In this document: positions 53,777-62,276 of the stretch, one piece after another | Position numbering within the stretch: position 1 is the first letter of the stretch | How the letters are laid out: every line of letters begins with the position of its first letter | Source: an uncultured Pelagibacteraceae bacterium | GTDB lineage: Bacteria; Pseudomonadota; Alphaproteobacteria; Pelagibacterales; Pelagibacteraceae | Reading direction: 5' to 3' | Assembly: GCA_902556505.1 (NCBI GenBank) | Contig: CACDWM010000005.1 | Coordinates: 1 to 64,000, forward strand | Length of the DNA stretch: 64,000 bases | Position numbers and translations under genes: made by a program | The notes under the pieces: generated by a model | What the model was told of the DNA's origin: nothing | Database searches by the model: none | Seen by the model: only the letters and a program-made list of their open reading frames with translations

Positions 53777-56428
53777 TTAAAAGTTTAAAGATATATCTCG
53801 GTGAACTGAGTTACATCTTGCAACAAATTTAGCTTGTTCTTTAGTTAATCTGTTTTGAAGTCTAAGACCAATATTATGTTTGATAACATCATTATATTTA
53901 ATTAATTCAGGCATCAAATTCTTATTAGCATCGTCTCTCCATGAAACTTCTAAATTGAAAAGATCAAAAGTCTCTGAACTTACTTCAGACAATTTTTGCT
54001 CATCTACCTCATCATTATCTATAACAGATATTAGGTCATCTAATTTATTTGCAAATTCTTCGGTTCCAGAAATTTCTCCTAGTTTTTCAAAAAGATTATC
54101 AATTATTGATATTGCGTTTTCGTAATTTTTATTATCAATATTATATTTTAATTCTTTTATTTCTGGTGAAAGTTCTTTTAATTTTTCATTATCATTTATA
54201 AACATTACTATTTGATCCAGAGTTTCATACGCTTCATCAACGTTTTTTCTATATCTTTTAGTTCTTGTGTTTTTTGCTTTGTGCAATATTTCAAACTCTC
54301 CATTTTTAGCTTTCCAACTTTCAGGAACTTTATTTTGAAGTTCTTTAATTTCTAGCTCGTAATTCTCGATTTTTAATTCTAATTTATTTTTATCTGAAAA
54401 GTCATCATCATCTAAATTTCTAATTTCAGCTTTTGTTTTTTTAATTTTCTGGTCTATTTTTCTAATTTTTTTCTCAATTTTTCTTACATTGAAATGCAAG
54501 TCCCTATAATCTTTTGTAAATAATTCATATTCTTGTTCCGTTTTTTGAAGTTTTTTAACAATAGCAAACGTCCCAAGCGCATTATCAAAATGCTCTTCAA
54601 AAATATCTAATTTATCCATTGGAAGCTTTGCAGGAGTTAATTTCTGCATGTCTTTTATTGCATTGGTAATTCTTTGTTCTTCAGTGTTGTAAATCGCAAA
54701 TTTGTACTCTTGTAAGCAATATTGTAGCTTTGGATTCATCGGTGGTGGAGCAACGTTCGATGTTAAATATGTTCTTGCTGGTAGATAGTTTACTAATGAT
54801 GGATAGAAACCGACAATTCCAAGGCCTATTAATTGTAAAATAATGAATGGAACCACACCTTTCCAAATATTTAAAGTAGTAACAAGTTTTGAAGCTACAC
54901 CTTTTAAGTAAAATAATGCAAAACCAAATGGTGGTGTTAAAAATGAGGTTTGTAAATTCACCCCAATCATTACACCAAGCCAAATTGCACTTACATTAGC
55001 TCCTGGTTCAGCTAATAATATCGGAGCAATGATAGGAACAACAACAACAGCTATTTCTATAAAATCAAGAAAGAAACCTAGTAAAAAAATCACTGCCATT
55101 ACAACAATAAACTGTGTCCAAAATCCCCCTGGCAAATCTTGAAGAAAATCTCTTACTAGCTCTTCACCTCCAAATGCTCTAAATCCAGAGGTTAACATTG
55201 CAGCACCTAATAAAATTATAAAAACCATTGAAGTTGTTACACATGTTTCTGTAACAACCTCCCTTAAAACATTCTCAATTTTATATGCTCTCCAAAAACT
55301 CCAAACAATTCCAATTAAAAAAGTAATTGTAAAAAATCCTGTGATAAAAATTGCTGTAAGATCTCTAGTTTCTACAGCCTTAATATTTAAATTGTAATTC
55401 TTAGATAGAATATAAATTGGAATGACAGATAAAATTGCAATTATAATTGGATAGTAAGCATCTTTTTTTCCTTTATGTAAACGATAACCAGCCATCATGG
55501 TTGCACCAATTGCACCAATTGATCCAGCTTGATTAACGGTTGCAATACCTAAAAGTATAGATCCTAAAACTGCAAAAATTAAAGCAAGGGGAGGAATAAT
55601 TACTATTAAAACCCTAATCCAAAATTTTGTATCAAAATTTCCTTTAAATGGAACGGGAGGAGCTGCCTTAGGATTTAATCTTGCATACACAAATACATAA
55701 ATCATATACAAACCAACCAATACTAAACCAGGTAATAGTGCTCCCAAAAACATATCTCCTGCAGAAGTAGAACCCACTCTAAATTCTCCAGGCATATTAA
55801 ATTCACCAGTTAAAATTTTATAATCAGTCTGACGCATAGTATTTGCAACATCGGCTGCACTAGCCAATTGATCAGCAATAATAATTAATACAATTGAAGG
55901 AGGTATAATTTGACCAAGTGTTCCAGAGGAACAAACAATTCCACTTGCAAGACTTTTGTCATATTTATTATTAAGCATTGTGGGAAGTGAAATTAATCCC
56001 ATTGCTATTACAGTTGCACCAACAATACCTGTGGTTGCTGCAAGTAATGCTCCAACAAAAATTACTGAAATCCCTAGACCTCCAGGAATTGGTCCAAATA
56101 ACTGTCCCATAGTAACTAGAAGATCTTCTGCAATTTTTGATTTTTGCAACATGATTCCCATAAAGATAAACAATGGGATCGCTATTAAGGTATCAGTTTC
56201 TACATCCCAGTAGTTACTCCTAAAGTTTGTAATACCGGCGGTTAACCATTCTTTAGGGCCATCAACAGCAAAATAAGCACTACTATCTCCTGCAAATAAG
56301 TAACCAAAAAAAGCAGCAAGCCCGATTGAAATTATTGCTGATCCAGGTAATGCAAAAGCTACTGGAAAACCAGAAGCTAATGCTCCAATCATTATAATTA
56401 CAAGTAAAGCTAAAAATAAATGTTCCAT
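53777..56428 (-). CDS. dctM: TRAP transporter large permease (DctM) with a coiled-coil C-terminal tail
   Basis: An 883-residue protein. Residues 1 to about 550 are a DctM permease (FPVAFALPGSAI, IPLFIFMG, GIVGATVIAMGLISLP, LGQIIPPSIVLI, TVNQAGSIGAIGA, SFLTPPFGFALFYLKGV), enlarged by an insert with one or two membrane helices at about 320-390. Residues 555-883 are a hydrophilic extension, with a strongly charged coiled coil at about 620-700 and further helices. Normal DctM is about 430 aa. It is the last gene of operon 1 and converges with the ggt-like gene across 39 bases. Confidence 0.85.
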   Translation of the reverse strand: MEHLFLALLVIIMIGALASGFPVAFALPGSAIISIGLAAFFGYLFAGDSSAYFAVDGPKEWLTAGITNFRSNYWDVETDTLIAIPLFIFMGIMLQKSKIAEDLLVTMGQLFGPIPGGLGISVIFVGALLAATTGIVGATVIAMGLISLPTMLNNKYDKSLASGIVCSSGTLGQIIPPSIVLIIIADQLASAADVANTMRQTDYKILTGEFNMPGEFRVGSTSAGDMFLGALLPGLVLVGLYMIYVFVYARLNPKAAPPVPFKGNFDTKFWIRVLIVIIPPLALIFAVLGSILLGIATVNQAGSIGAIGATMMAGYRLHKGKKDAYYPIIIAILSVIPIYILSKNYNLNIKAVETRDLTAIFITGFFTITFLIGIVWSFWRAYKIENVLREVVTETCVTTSMVFIILLGAAMLTSGFRAFGGEELVRDFLQDLPGGFWTQFIVVMAVIFLLGFFLDFIEIAVVVVPIIAPILLAEPGANVSAIWLGVMIGVNLQTSFLTPPFGFALFYLKGVASKLVTTLNIWKGVVPFIILQLIGLGIVGFYPSLVNYLPARTYLTSNVAPPPMNPKLQYCLQEYKFAIYNTEEQRITNAIKDMQKLTPAKLPMDKLDIFEEHFDNALGTFAIVKKLQKTEQEYELFTKDYRDLHFNVRKIEKKIRKIDQKIKKTKAEIRNLDDDDFSDKNKLELKIENYELEIKELQNKVPESWKAKNGEFEILHKAKNTRTKRYRKNVDEAYETLDQIVMFINDNEKLKELSPEIKELKYNIDNKNYENAISIIDNLFEKLGEISGTEEFANKLDDLISVIDNDEVDEQKLSEVSSETFDLFNLEVSWRDDANKNLMPELIKYNDVIKHNIGLRLQNRLTKEQAKFVARCNSVHRDISLNF

Positions 56429-56431
56429 TAT

Positions 56432-57415
56432 TTAATTCTTTAAAAGTTTATGACTGCTACTCATAAAGTAGCTAGTGAATTGAGTTAACATACTTACTGC
56501 AAACACAGCTAAATAAACTGCCATTAGATAAAGTAAATATAATCCGTTTGAACCTTGCTGCGTAATTTCAAATGAAATTACAGGACCATTGATGATACTA
56601 GCTTTACCCCCCATGCCTAAAAATATTACAATCAAACATAAAGGAATTCCTAGAATTAACGACCCTATTGCATTAGTCCAAGCTTTTTTACGTTCACTAA
56701 AACTAGTGTAAAGGACGTCAACCCTTACATGGCCCTCGTGAATTAACGCATATGCGCTTGCAAATAAATAAAGGGCTGCATACCAAAAACGAACAAGATC
56801 ACCCTGAAATGCTTGTTCATATTGAAATATGAATCTTGAGAGAACTATCAAAAATTCACTTCCAACAACTAAAACTGCTAACCAAATAAACCCTACAGAT
56901 CTGGTAAAATAACCAATTACAAAAGAGGCTAATATTAAAGGAAAGTGTATATATGTAATTCTGAAAGCAGGTATTACTAAATTAATTCTAAGTTGCTCTC
57001 CAAAAATTGGCTCAATTAGTTTTTCCACAACCATAAATGAGATTATAAAATCAGCTACTCCAACAATTAATACAGCCCAGAAAGAGGACCTTACAACGTA
57101 AGCTGTAATTTTTGATAAGATCTCAGAGTCTGTTTGCAATGTTTGTTTTATGGATTTCAAAACAAAAAATATAACTCCTGCTAAAGATACAAAATAAAAT
57201 AGTAATTGAATATATGATAAATTTATTGCAAGCCCCTCTAAAGGCTTATTTAATTTTTTAAATCCAAATAATTCATAATGAGCAAAAAGTTTTTTAACTC
57301 CTGGCCAATCAAACCAAACTGTTAAAACATTATTTACTAAAAAAACAAAAGTTAAAGCTAAGATAGAATAACTAAATATTCTTATTAAAATAGATAAGTT
57401 ATTTTTCGCCATCAT
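56432..57415 (-). CDS. dctQ: TRAP transporter small permease (DctQ), long form
   Basis: About 327 residues, much longer than the usual 160-200, with roughly two extra N-terminal helices and a DctQ core containing the typical EGHVRVDVLY motif, EAFQ.., and the YLASAY segment. Start ATG 57415 (or 57412) is used because the upstream in-frame ATG lies within the terminator hairpin. Three bases separate it from dctM. Works as the small membrane subunit. Confidence 0.85.
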   Translation of the reverse strand: MMAKNNLSILIRIFSYSILALTFVFLVNNVLTVWFDWPGVKKLFAHYELFGFKKLNKPLEGLAINLSYIQLLFYFVSLAGVIFFVLKSIKQTLQTDSEILSKITAYVVRSSFWAVLIVGVADFIISFMVVEKLIEPIFGEQLRINLVIPAFRITYIHFPLILASFVIGYFTRSVGFIWLAVLVVGSEFLIVLSRFIFQYEQAFQGDLVRFWYAALYLFASAYALIHEGHVRVDVLYTSFSERKKAWTNAIGSLILGIPLCLIVIFLGMGGKASIINGPVISFEITQQGSNGLYLLYLMAVYLAVFAVSMLTQFTSYFMSSSHKLLKN

Positions 57416-57440
57416 ATTAAATCTTTTATTGATATATAAT

Positions 57441-57470
57441 ATAAAAAGAGGGCCCATTTAAGGGCCCTCT
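57441..57470 (-). terminator. Intrinsic terminator between dctP1 and dctQ1
   Basis: Minus strand: AGAGGGCCC (57470-57462), loop TTAAAT, GGGCCCTCT (57455-57447), a 9-bp G/C-rich stem, followed by a T run (57446-57441). It lies 20 bases after the dctP1 stop and before dctQ1, so it would stop most transcripts after the binding protein gene. Confidence 0.92.
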
Positions 57471-57489
57471 AGTAATAATTAGAATTAAA

Positions 57490-58614
57490 TTATACTCCTA
57501 ATGCTCTATTTCTTTGAGCAACATATGGCCCGTCAGACAAGTTAGTCCAAGCACCAATTTCCTTACGACCTTTAACAAAGGCAGCATGTACTTTCTTAGC
57601 AAGAGCACTATGTTGTTGAACTTCATCGAAAACTTCAGCAGCACCTTTAGCGAAAGCATCGTAAACTTTATCGTTAAACTTCTCTAGTTTAACTCCACTT
57701 TCGTTAACTAATCGTGCTAGTGCAGCTCCGTTTTTAGCATTGTATTCAGCCATTGTAGTTGTGTCAGCCCAATCACATGCAGTTTTAATAATTAACTGAT
57801 CTGATTTTGACAGACTAGTAAACCAAGATTTATTCACTCCACAAGCTAGTGTAGATCCTGGTTCATGCATTCCTGGATAGTAATAATACTTAGCAGCTTC
57901 CTGGAACTTCATAGCTTCATCATTCCAAGGTCCTACCCATTCTGTTGCATCAATTGCACCTGACACAAGGTTTTCATAAATTTGTCCACCAGGAAGTGAA
58001 ATTGGAGAACCACCAAGTTTTCCAAGAACTTGTCCACCTAAACCAGGCATACGCATTTTTAAACCTTTAAAGTCATTAGCTGATCTAATTTTTTTGTTAA
58101 ACCAACCACCCATTTGCACTCCAGTGTTACCAGCAGCAAAACTTTGTGTTCCAAAATCATCAGTCAATTCATCCCACAACTCTTGTCCTCCAGCAAATTT
58201 TAGCCACGCATTCATTTCAGCATATGTGAAACCAAATGGAACGGCAGTAAAATATCCAAATGCAGGGTGTTTTTTAACCCAGTAGTAATCAGCACCGTGA
58301 TACATTTGAGAGTTACCTGATGCAACTTCGTCAAACGAGTCAAATGCTTTTACCCTTTCGTTAGCAGCATAATAAGTAACTTGAATTCTACCGTCACTCA
58401 TATCGCTTAATCTTTGAGCAAGTCTTTGTGCACCAGTTCCTAGGCCTGGAAAATCTCTAGGCCAAGTAGCTACCATAGAAGCTTCAACTCTTTCTTTGGC
58501 AACAGCTGGAGCAGATAAAGCAACAGCAGCAACACCAGTTGCAGCTGCAGTTTTAAAGAACTTACGTCTTGAAGGTGATTTAGAAACCTTCAATGATTTT
58601 TTTTCTTTAATCAT
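57490..58614 (-). CDS. dctP: TRAP transporter solute-binding protein, TakP-like
   Basis: A 374-residue periplasmic protein with a twin-arginine signal (SRRKFFKTAAATG, then AVALSAPAVA and cleavage near residue 40). The mature part shows TakP/2-oxoacid-binding family features: AGNTGVQMGGWF, MRMPGLGGQV, SLPGGQIY, GAIDATEWVGPW, YYYYPGMHEPG. The TakP protein of Rhodobacter binds pyruvate and other 2-oxoacids, so a 2-oxoacid or related carboxylate is the likely ligand (inference). Preceded by a strong AGGAGAG Shine-Dalgarno. Confidence 0.9.
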   Translation of the reverse strand: MIKEKKSLKVSKSPSRRKFFKTAAATGVAAVALSAPAVAKERVEASMVATWPRDFPGLGTGAQRLAQRLSDMSDGRIQVTYYAANERVKAFDSFDEVASGNSQMYHGADYYWVKKHPAFGYFTAVPFGFTYAEMNAWLKFAGGQELWDELTDDFGTQSFAAGNTGVQMGGWFNKKIRSANDFKGLKMRMPGLGGQVLGKLGGSPISLPGGQIYENLVSGAIDATEWVGPWNDEAMKFQEAAKYYYYPGMHEPGSTLACGVNKSWFTSLSKSDQLIIKTACDWADTTTMAEYNAKNGAALARLVNESGVKLEKFNDKVYDAFAKGAAEVFDEVQQHSALAKKVHAAFVKGRKEIGAWTNLSDGPYVAQRNRALGV

Positions 58615-58632
58615 TACTCTCTCCTCTTCTTT

Positions 58633-58642
58633 GTTAATTAAC
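58633..58642 (+). repeat. GTTAATTAAC palindrome upstream of dctP1
   Basis: A 10-bp palindrome in the dctP1 leader. The same GTTAATTAAC, followed on the minus strand by an AGGAGA Shine-Dalgarno, is found before dctP2 at 63448-63457, so the two leaders are homologous. Confidence 0.5.
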
Positions 58643-58697
58643 TTAAAGATTAAATTACAAATGTGCGTTTAAGTCTAGATTAAAATAACTGTAAACT

Positions 58698-58710
58698 ATT
58701 GTATTACAAT
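58698..58710. promoter_or_regulatory. Candidate GntR/FadR-type operator in front of dctP1
   Basis: ATTGTATTACAAT is a perfect 6+6 palindrome about the central T, and its inner part fits the TNGTNNNACNA pattern bound by FadR-subfamily GntR regulators, which often control carboxylate transporters. It lies 84-96 bases upstream of the dctP1 ATG. No regulator gene is in the window, so this is speculative. Confidence 0.35.
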
Positions 58711-58740
58711 CTGAGGTAGTAAATTTAGGAATTATTAAAT

Positions 58741-58917
58741 TTATTTTTTATCAAAAAAGGCTTCGTATAACATCATCGATATCGCAAGTATCATCAATAT
58801 GTAAACTGGTAATACATCAAAAAAACCTATCATCATAGATCTTGTGAGTGTTGTTGCTAAACCCACAAGAAAAAAGATTGCAAAAGAAAGTCCTACAAGT
58901 GTTACAAGTTTATTCAT
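58741..58917 (-). CDS. Small two-helix membrane protein
   Basis: A 58-residue protein with two predicted membrane helices (about 3-25 and 36-52) and a short charged end (EAFFDKK). The ATG at 58917 overlaps the end of the amidase gene by 8 bases. Too short for family assignment; its conserved position at the end of a TRAP/amidase operon suggests an accessory subunit (inference). Confidence 0.6.
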   Translation of the reverse strand: MNKLVTLVGLSFAIFFLVGLATTLTRSMMIGFFDVLPVYILMILAISMMLYEAFFDKK

Positions 58918-60247
58918 TAAATTTCTCACTTTCCTTTTCAAGCCAACTGGAAACTCCTAAGAAACGATTATCGTCATATTTCTCTCCAATAACTTGAATT
59001 CCTAATGGTAAATTATTTTCACCCTGAAGTAAAGGAAGTGAAATACAAGGAGTTCCTAAATAAGACCAAACTTTATTGAAATCAGCTGATCCAGTGCTCT
59101 TTAAACCTTTTAGGGCGACACCTGGGCTGGATGGGGATAAAACCCCGTGATAGTCCTCAAATACTTCTTTATAAGAATCGTAGCTTCTTTTCATAAAATC
59201 TATTGCTTCAGCATATTCTTTTGCAGTATGTTTTCTTCCATTTGCAATTGCATTTTGCATAATTTTTGAAAGTTTAGATTTATAATGTTTGTAATAATCA
59301 CTAAAATTATTAGCTAGATCACTTTCATAAATTATTTGATGATATTTATGGATATCTTTAAAATAAGAAGGAGTATCATGAACTTCTATATTTTTTTTAA
59401 ACGACTTTATAAAATATTCAAAAGCCTCCTTAGATTTTTTGTCAATTGATTTCCAAAATTCAGTTTTATAAAATATGAACTTAGGTTCATATAAAGGACC
59501 TTTTTTTACAGCATCAACCATATTATTCGAGGAATAATAAACAGTGGCAGGGTCATGGGAATCTTTTTTAATTAACTCTTTAACTAAATAAGCTATGTCC
59601 TCGACTGTTTTTCCAAAAACTCCTAAATGATCAAGTTTTTCGGAAGTCTTTAATACTCCATTTCTTGAAATCAAGCCAAATGAAGGTTTGTATCCAACAA
59701 CTCCACAATAGGATGCTGGTCTAATTATTGAGCCACCAGTTTGTGATCCAATTGAAAGCGGGGCCATATAAGATGCAATAACTGCAGCAGAGCCACTCGA
59801 TGATCCTCCTGGAGTTCGTGAATAATCGTGTGGGTTTTTTGTTTTAGAGGGATTTAAATACGCTAATTCTGTAGTAACTGTTTTACCCATCACAATAGCT
59901 CCTGAAGATGTTAATAAATCAATAATTTCCGCATTTTGTGAATAAGATTTGCCTTTTCTTATAGATGTTCCACATTCAGTTGGCATATCTAGAGTACCAA
60001 CAATGTCCTTAACAGCTACAGGAATACCATGCAGTGGACCAATAGGTTTTCCAGATTTTTTGTAAGTATCTGACTCTTTAGCCTTTTCTAGTAATAATTC
60101 TTTATCAAAAAAAGCCCAAGCATTTATATCTTTTTCAAACTTATTAATCCTCTCAATATAAGCTTCACATATTTCCACAGAAGTAATTTGAGAATTTGAA
60201 ATTTTATTTATTAATTCTTCAACAGAATAATTTACAATTTCATTCAT
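58910..60247 (-). CDS. Amidase-signature enzyme linked to a TRAP transporter
   Basis: A 445-residue amidase. The Ser-cisSer-Lys triad is K80 (PVAVKDIVG), S149 (GGSSSGSAA) and S173 (TGGSIIRPAS), the spacing of the amidase-signature family. Length is close to GatA, but no gatB/C is near, so a catabolic amidase is preferred. ATG 60247 is chosen over a TTG at 60262 that would overlap dctM. It lies 4 bases behind dctM2. It may hydrolyse an amide that the transporter imports or makes available (inference). Confidence 0.83.
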   Translation of the reverse strand: MNEIVNYSVEELINKISNSQITSVEICEAYIERINKFEKDINAWAFFDKELLLEKAKESDTYKKSGKPIGPLHGIPVAVKDIVGTLDMPTECGTSIRKGKSYSQNAEIIDLLTSSGAIVMGKTVTTELAYLNPSKTKNPHDYSRTPGGSSSGSAAVIASYMAPLSIGSQTGGSIIRPASYCGVVGYKPSFGLISRNGVLKTSEKLDHLGVFGKTVEDIAYLVKELIKKDSHDPATVYYSSNNMVDAVKKGPLYEPKFIFYKTEFWKSIDKKSKEAFEYFIKSFKKNIEVHDTPSYFKDIHKYHQIIYESDLANNFSDYYKHYKSKLSKIMQNAIANGRKHTAKEYAEAIDFMKRSYDSYKEVFEDYHGVLSPSSPGVALKGLKSTGSADFNKVWSYLGTPCISLPLLQGENNLPLGIQVIGEKYDDNRFLGVSSWLEKESEKFNE

Positions 60248-60251
60248 TAAA

Positions 60252-61613
60252 TTAGTTTGCAAATAATTGATCAGGTAACCACAGAGCTATACCTGGAAAT
60301 AAATACATCAAAACCATTCCAAAAATAACTATCGCCAAGAATGGCATGATTCCTTTAAATACCTCAATTAATTCAACATTTTTAGATTGTACACCTTTTA
60401 AATAATATGCCGACATGGCCATGGGGGGCGTTAAAAATGATGTTTGTAAATTTAACGCAATTAACATAGCAAAAAAATAAGGGTTAACTCCAAAAAATTC
60501 TACTAAAGGTAAAAATATTGGAACAAATATAATTAATATTTCAGTCCACTCTAATGGCCAACCTAATAAGAAAATTATAATTTGTGTAATTACTAAAAAT
60601 TGCCAAGGCTGTATATCCATTGATTTAAAAAAATGCTCAAATACTTCATGTCCTCCTAAATATGAAAATACTGATGCAAACGTCCAAGATCCAATAAACA
60701 ACCACATAATCATTGCAGTAGTTTTTGCGGTTAGAAAGACAGACTCTTTAAAATTTTTCCATTTAAGGGATTTATAAAAGAAAGATAAAACTAATGCTCC
60801 AAAAGCTCCAACACCTGCTGCTTCTGCAGGAGTAGCCAAACCAGCAAGAATACTTCCTAATACTAAAATAATTAATGAAAATAATGGTAAGAATGAAACT
60901 AAAACTTCTTTTAAGATCACTGATCTTGGAGGGATTTCTTCTTTAGGAGGCTTGGGTGCAACTGATGGATTAAAATAAGCCAAAATAATTGCATATAAAA
61001 TATATAAACCCGCTAACATCAAACCAGGAAATATTGCTGCAGCAAATAATCTTAATGGGGATAACTGAGCAATTACTGCATAAACAATAAGCATAATACT
61101 AGGGGGGATTAAAATTCCTAAACAGCCTCCAGCACATATTACTCCTGATGCAAATTTTTTATCATAACCAGCCTTCACCATTGCAGGCCAAGCAAGCAAA
61201 CCCATTAAAGTCACTACTGCTCCTATTATACCTGTTGCTGTAGAGAATAAAGTGCAAGTAACAAGGGCAGCGACAGCCATCGAAGCTGGTAGCGAATGAG
61301 ATGCAAGTCTTATGGCATAAAACAATCTTGCAACTATACCTGCTCTTTCAACTAAATAGCCCATAAATAAAAATAAAGGCACGGCGGTGAGGACATGGTT
61401 ATCCATTACAGAATAGGTATTTGAAACAAATAAATTAAATATCCTATTATCTAATAGATGATCCATTCTTGACGGATCAAAATATGCGTAATACCCAAAT
61501 CCTAAACCCATTGCCATTAAAGTAAATGCAATAGGAAATCCTAGTAATACAGCAAACAGAAATATCACCATCATTAAAATTGCAATTTCTGGATTCGTTA
61601 AACTAAACAACAT
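60252..61613 (-). CDS. dctM: TRAP transporter large permease (DctM), second system
   Basis: A 453-residue, roughly 12-helix permease of normal length: GFPIAFTLMAMG, VPLFLFMG, GIIGAVVTLMGLLAWPAM, LGILIPPSIMLIVY, ATPAEAAGVGAFGA, and SFLTPPMAMSAYYLKGVQ. Overlaps dctQ2 by 11 bases and precedes the amidase. Confidence 0.95.
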   Translation of the reverse strand: MLFSLTNPEIAILMMVIFLFAVLLGFPIAFTLMAMGLGFGYYAYFDPSRMDHLLDNRIFNLFVSNTYSVMDNHVLTAVPLFLFMGYLVERAGIVARLFYAIRLASHSLPASMAVAALVTCTLFSTATGIIGAVVTLMGLLAWPAMVKAGYDKKFASGVICAGGCLGILIPPSIMLIVYAVIAQLSPLRLFAAAIFPGLMLAGLYILYAIILAYFNPSVAPKPPKEEIPPRSVILKEVLVSFLPLFSLIILVLGSILAGLATPAEAAGVGAFGALVLSFFYKSLKWKNFKESVFLTAKTTAMIMWLFIGSWTFASVFSYLGGHEVFEHFFKSMDIQPWQFLVITQIIIFLLGWPLEWTEILIIFVPIFLPLVEFFGVNPYFFAMLIALNLQTSFLTPPMAMSAYYLKGVQSKNVELIEVFKGIMPFLAIVIFGMVLMYLFPGIALWLPDQLFAN

Positions 61614-62187
61614 CTATATTTTCTTCCTCTTTAGATTTTCTCATTAAAATTTTCTCTGTTTCTTCTGCACCAGCATCTCTCTCTGGCCAATGTCCTGTTC
61701 TAATGCAAATAATTGCTCTAAAAACTTCACTAATTCCTTGGAGAGTAAGAAGTATCCCTGATAAAGGTATTAATGATTTTGCCATATAAATTTGAATTTG
61801 TGCTGGACTATTCCAACTTGTTTCTTTCACCATCCATGCTTTAGCTGCATATTCATATCCATAAAATGCAAGTGCAATTACCCCTGGAAAAAAGAAAATG
61901 AAATATAATATTAAATCAATCCATCCTTGAACTTTAGTTGGGAACAACCTGTAAATAACATCCCCTCTAACGTGAGCCTCTGTTGCTAAGGTATAAGCTC
62001 CAGCCATCATAAATATCGCTCCGTACATTTGTAAACTAAAATCAAAATTCCATAAGGTTGGAGCATTAAATGCGTAAGCCATGATTACTTCATAACATGT
62101 TCCACCCATTAAAATTACTATGCACCATGAAAAAGCTTTACCCATTGAGGTACTTAGAGTATCTGCAAATTTTATATAAGAGTACAT
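61603..62187 (-). CDS. dctQ: TRAP transporter small permease (DctQ), second system
   Basis: A 194-residue, four-helix protein with a C-terminal hydrophilic end; the conserved small-subunit motif EAHVRGDVIYR is present. Starts 47 bases after the terminator that follows dctP2. Confidence 0.93.
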   Translation of the reverse strand: MYSYIKFADTLSTSMGKAFSWCIVILMGGTCYEVIMAYAFNAPTLWNFDFSLQMYGAIFMMAGAYTLATEAHVRGDVIYRLFPTKVQGWIDLILYFIFFFPGVIALAFYGYEYAAKAWMVKETSWNSPAQIQIYMAKSLIPLSGILLTLQGISEVFRAIICIRTGHWPERDAGAEETEKILMRKSKEEENIDVV

Positions 62188-62227
62188 ATTTAACTAGCTT
62201 ATCTTAATTTTCTTAATTAATTCAATT

Positions 62228-62255
62228 AAAAAAAAGGGGGCTAAAAAGCCCCCTT
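62228..62255 (-). terminator. Intrinsic terminator between dctP2 and dctQ2
   Basis: Minus strand: AAGGGGGC (62255-62248), loop TTTTTA, GCCCCCTT (62241-62234), then a T-rich tail down to 62228. An 8-bp stem with six G/C pairs, 22 bases after the dctP2 stop. Same placement as in operon 1. Confidence 0.92.
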
Positions 62256-62276
62256 AATTTTTTATATTTTTAAACC

